Source: Arenicella xantha (GTDB taxonomy: Bacteria > Pseudomonadota > Gammaproteobacteria > Arenicellales > Arenicellaceae). Taken from it: a stretch of DNA of 64,000 nt. Position 1 is the stretch's first letter. Every line of letters begins with the position of its first letter. This document shows positions 63,580-64,000 of the stretch, piece after piece. The notes beneath the pieces are model-generated. The model saw nothing but the letters and a program-made list of their open reading frames with translations, ran no database searches and had not been told where the DNA came from. The stretch is from contig NZ_QNRT01000001.1 in NCBI RefSeq assembly GCF_003315245.1, forward strand, positions 750,963-814,962, in the 5' to 3' direction. The position numbers and the translations under genes are program-made.

Positions 63580-64000
63580 ATGAAAAAAGAATTGATGAGA
63601 AATAAGCTGTTTACCCACCTAAGCCGAACCACTGCATTTGTTTCAATAATGAGCATTGCCGTCATCGGGCTACTGGGCTCAAGCCCAGCAATCGCCGATG
63701 TGCAAGAGGTGGCTGACTCAGAGTTGACCATGACCAAAGATTTAAGCTTTGACATACATAAGACTCTCTATTTCCTTCAATTCGGTCACTACTCACCTAA
63801 GAGCTTAGATGATGACTATTCGGCTAGAATCTTTGAAGACTACCTAAAAACGCTCGACCCGAATAAGGTGTACTTTACCCAACAAGACATCGACACATTT
63901 GAACCATATCGCTTCAAACTCGACGACTTATTGAAGCGTCGCGACGCCGAAGTGGCTTTTGAAATTTTCAAAGTATTTCGTAAGCGTCTACAGGATCGAA
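63580..64000 (+). CDS. prc: Tail-specific protease Prc (C-terminal processing protease), N-terminal part
   Basis: Start of a periplasmic S41-family protease that degrades or processes proteins at the C-terminus; only the first ~140 residues are in the window. A signal peptide ends near SPAIA-DV. The N-terminal domain shows KTLYFLQFGHYSPKSLDDDY and FEDYLKTLDPNKVYFTQQDI, followed by FKLDDLLKRRDAEVAFEIFK, all typical of Prc. The ATG at 63580 has GGAAG 8 nt upstream. The catalytic part lies beyond base 64000. Confidence 0.93.
   Translation, partial: MKKELMRNKLFTHLSRTTAFVSIMSIAVIGLLGSSPAIADVQEVADSELTMTKDLSFDIHKTLYFLQFGHYSPKSLDDDYSARIFEDYLKTLDPNKVYFTQQDIDTFEPYRFKLDDLLKRRDAEVAFEIFKVFRKRLQDR

Overview
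The window is chromosomal DNA of about 48% GC by eye, from a free-living, probably marine, aerobic gammaproteobacterium. The markers are the leuS-lptE-holA order, DsbB, GreB, YcgN and ZapG (YhcB) homologues, a Pseudomonas-type Pil-Chp chemosensory operon, PutA/PutP, and a large TonB-dependent receptor with a neighbourhood of TPR-sulfotransferases. The genus cannot be fixed from the sequence alone. An Arenicella-like lineage is a guess. No tRNA, rRNA, insertion sequence, prophage or CRISPR array was found.

Layout. 1-9575 is minus-strand housekeeping: holA (partial), lptE, leuS, sufE, cysS, an exported subtilisin-like protease with a beta-rich C-terminal domain, dsbB, a YcgN-family protein and a family-6 DNA glycosylase. 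9583-12823 holds pgk and tkt. 13073-24924 is the type IV pilus chemosensory operon pilG-pilH-pilI-pilJ-chpA-chpC, with a 2524-residue ChpA that carries two striking internal repeat tracts. 25378-40941 is mixed: a GIY-YIG protein and rsgA, a DUF1285 protein, a HIT protein, a proline-use locus (putA convergent to putP plus an AsnC/Lrp regulator), recQ, greB, a candidate small RNA or micropeptide gene, a seven-copy 40-41 bp tandem repeat, an acyltransferase, a thiolase and a retropepsin-like protease. 40987-42357 is an EF-hand/ECF sigma/small membrane protein operon.

The most unusual block is 42554-57542. It holds three 2-oxoglutarate/Fe(II) oxygenases, an Asp/Asn beta-hydroxylase-like protein, four sulfotransferase-like proteins (two fused to TPR repeats) and a methyltransferase, all next to a TonB-dependent receptor. 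Two paralogous sets of a plus-strand 2OG oxygenase facing a minus-strand sulfotransferase point to local duplication. The set looks like a cytoplasmic protein- or peptide-modifying system linked to an outer-membrane receptor. Its substrate is unknown. Directly beyond the receptor lie a POT-family di/tripeptide transporter and a secreted ACE-like M2 peptidase. Together these three suggest an outer membrane to periplasm to cytoplasm route for peptide use. The 1 kb between receptor and transporter is non-coding and holds a perfect 14-bp palindrome and a cluster of inverted repeats.

The window ends with marC, zapG and the start of the tail-specific protease gene prc.
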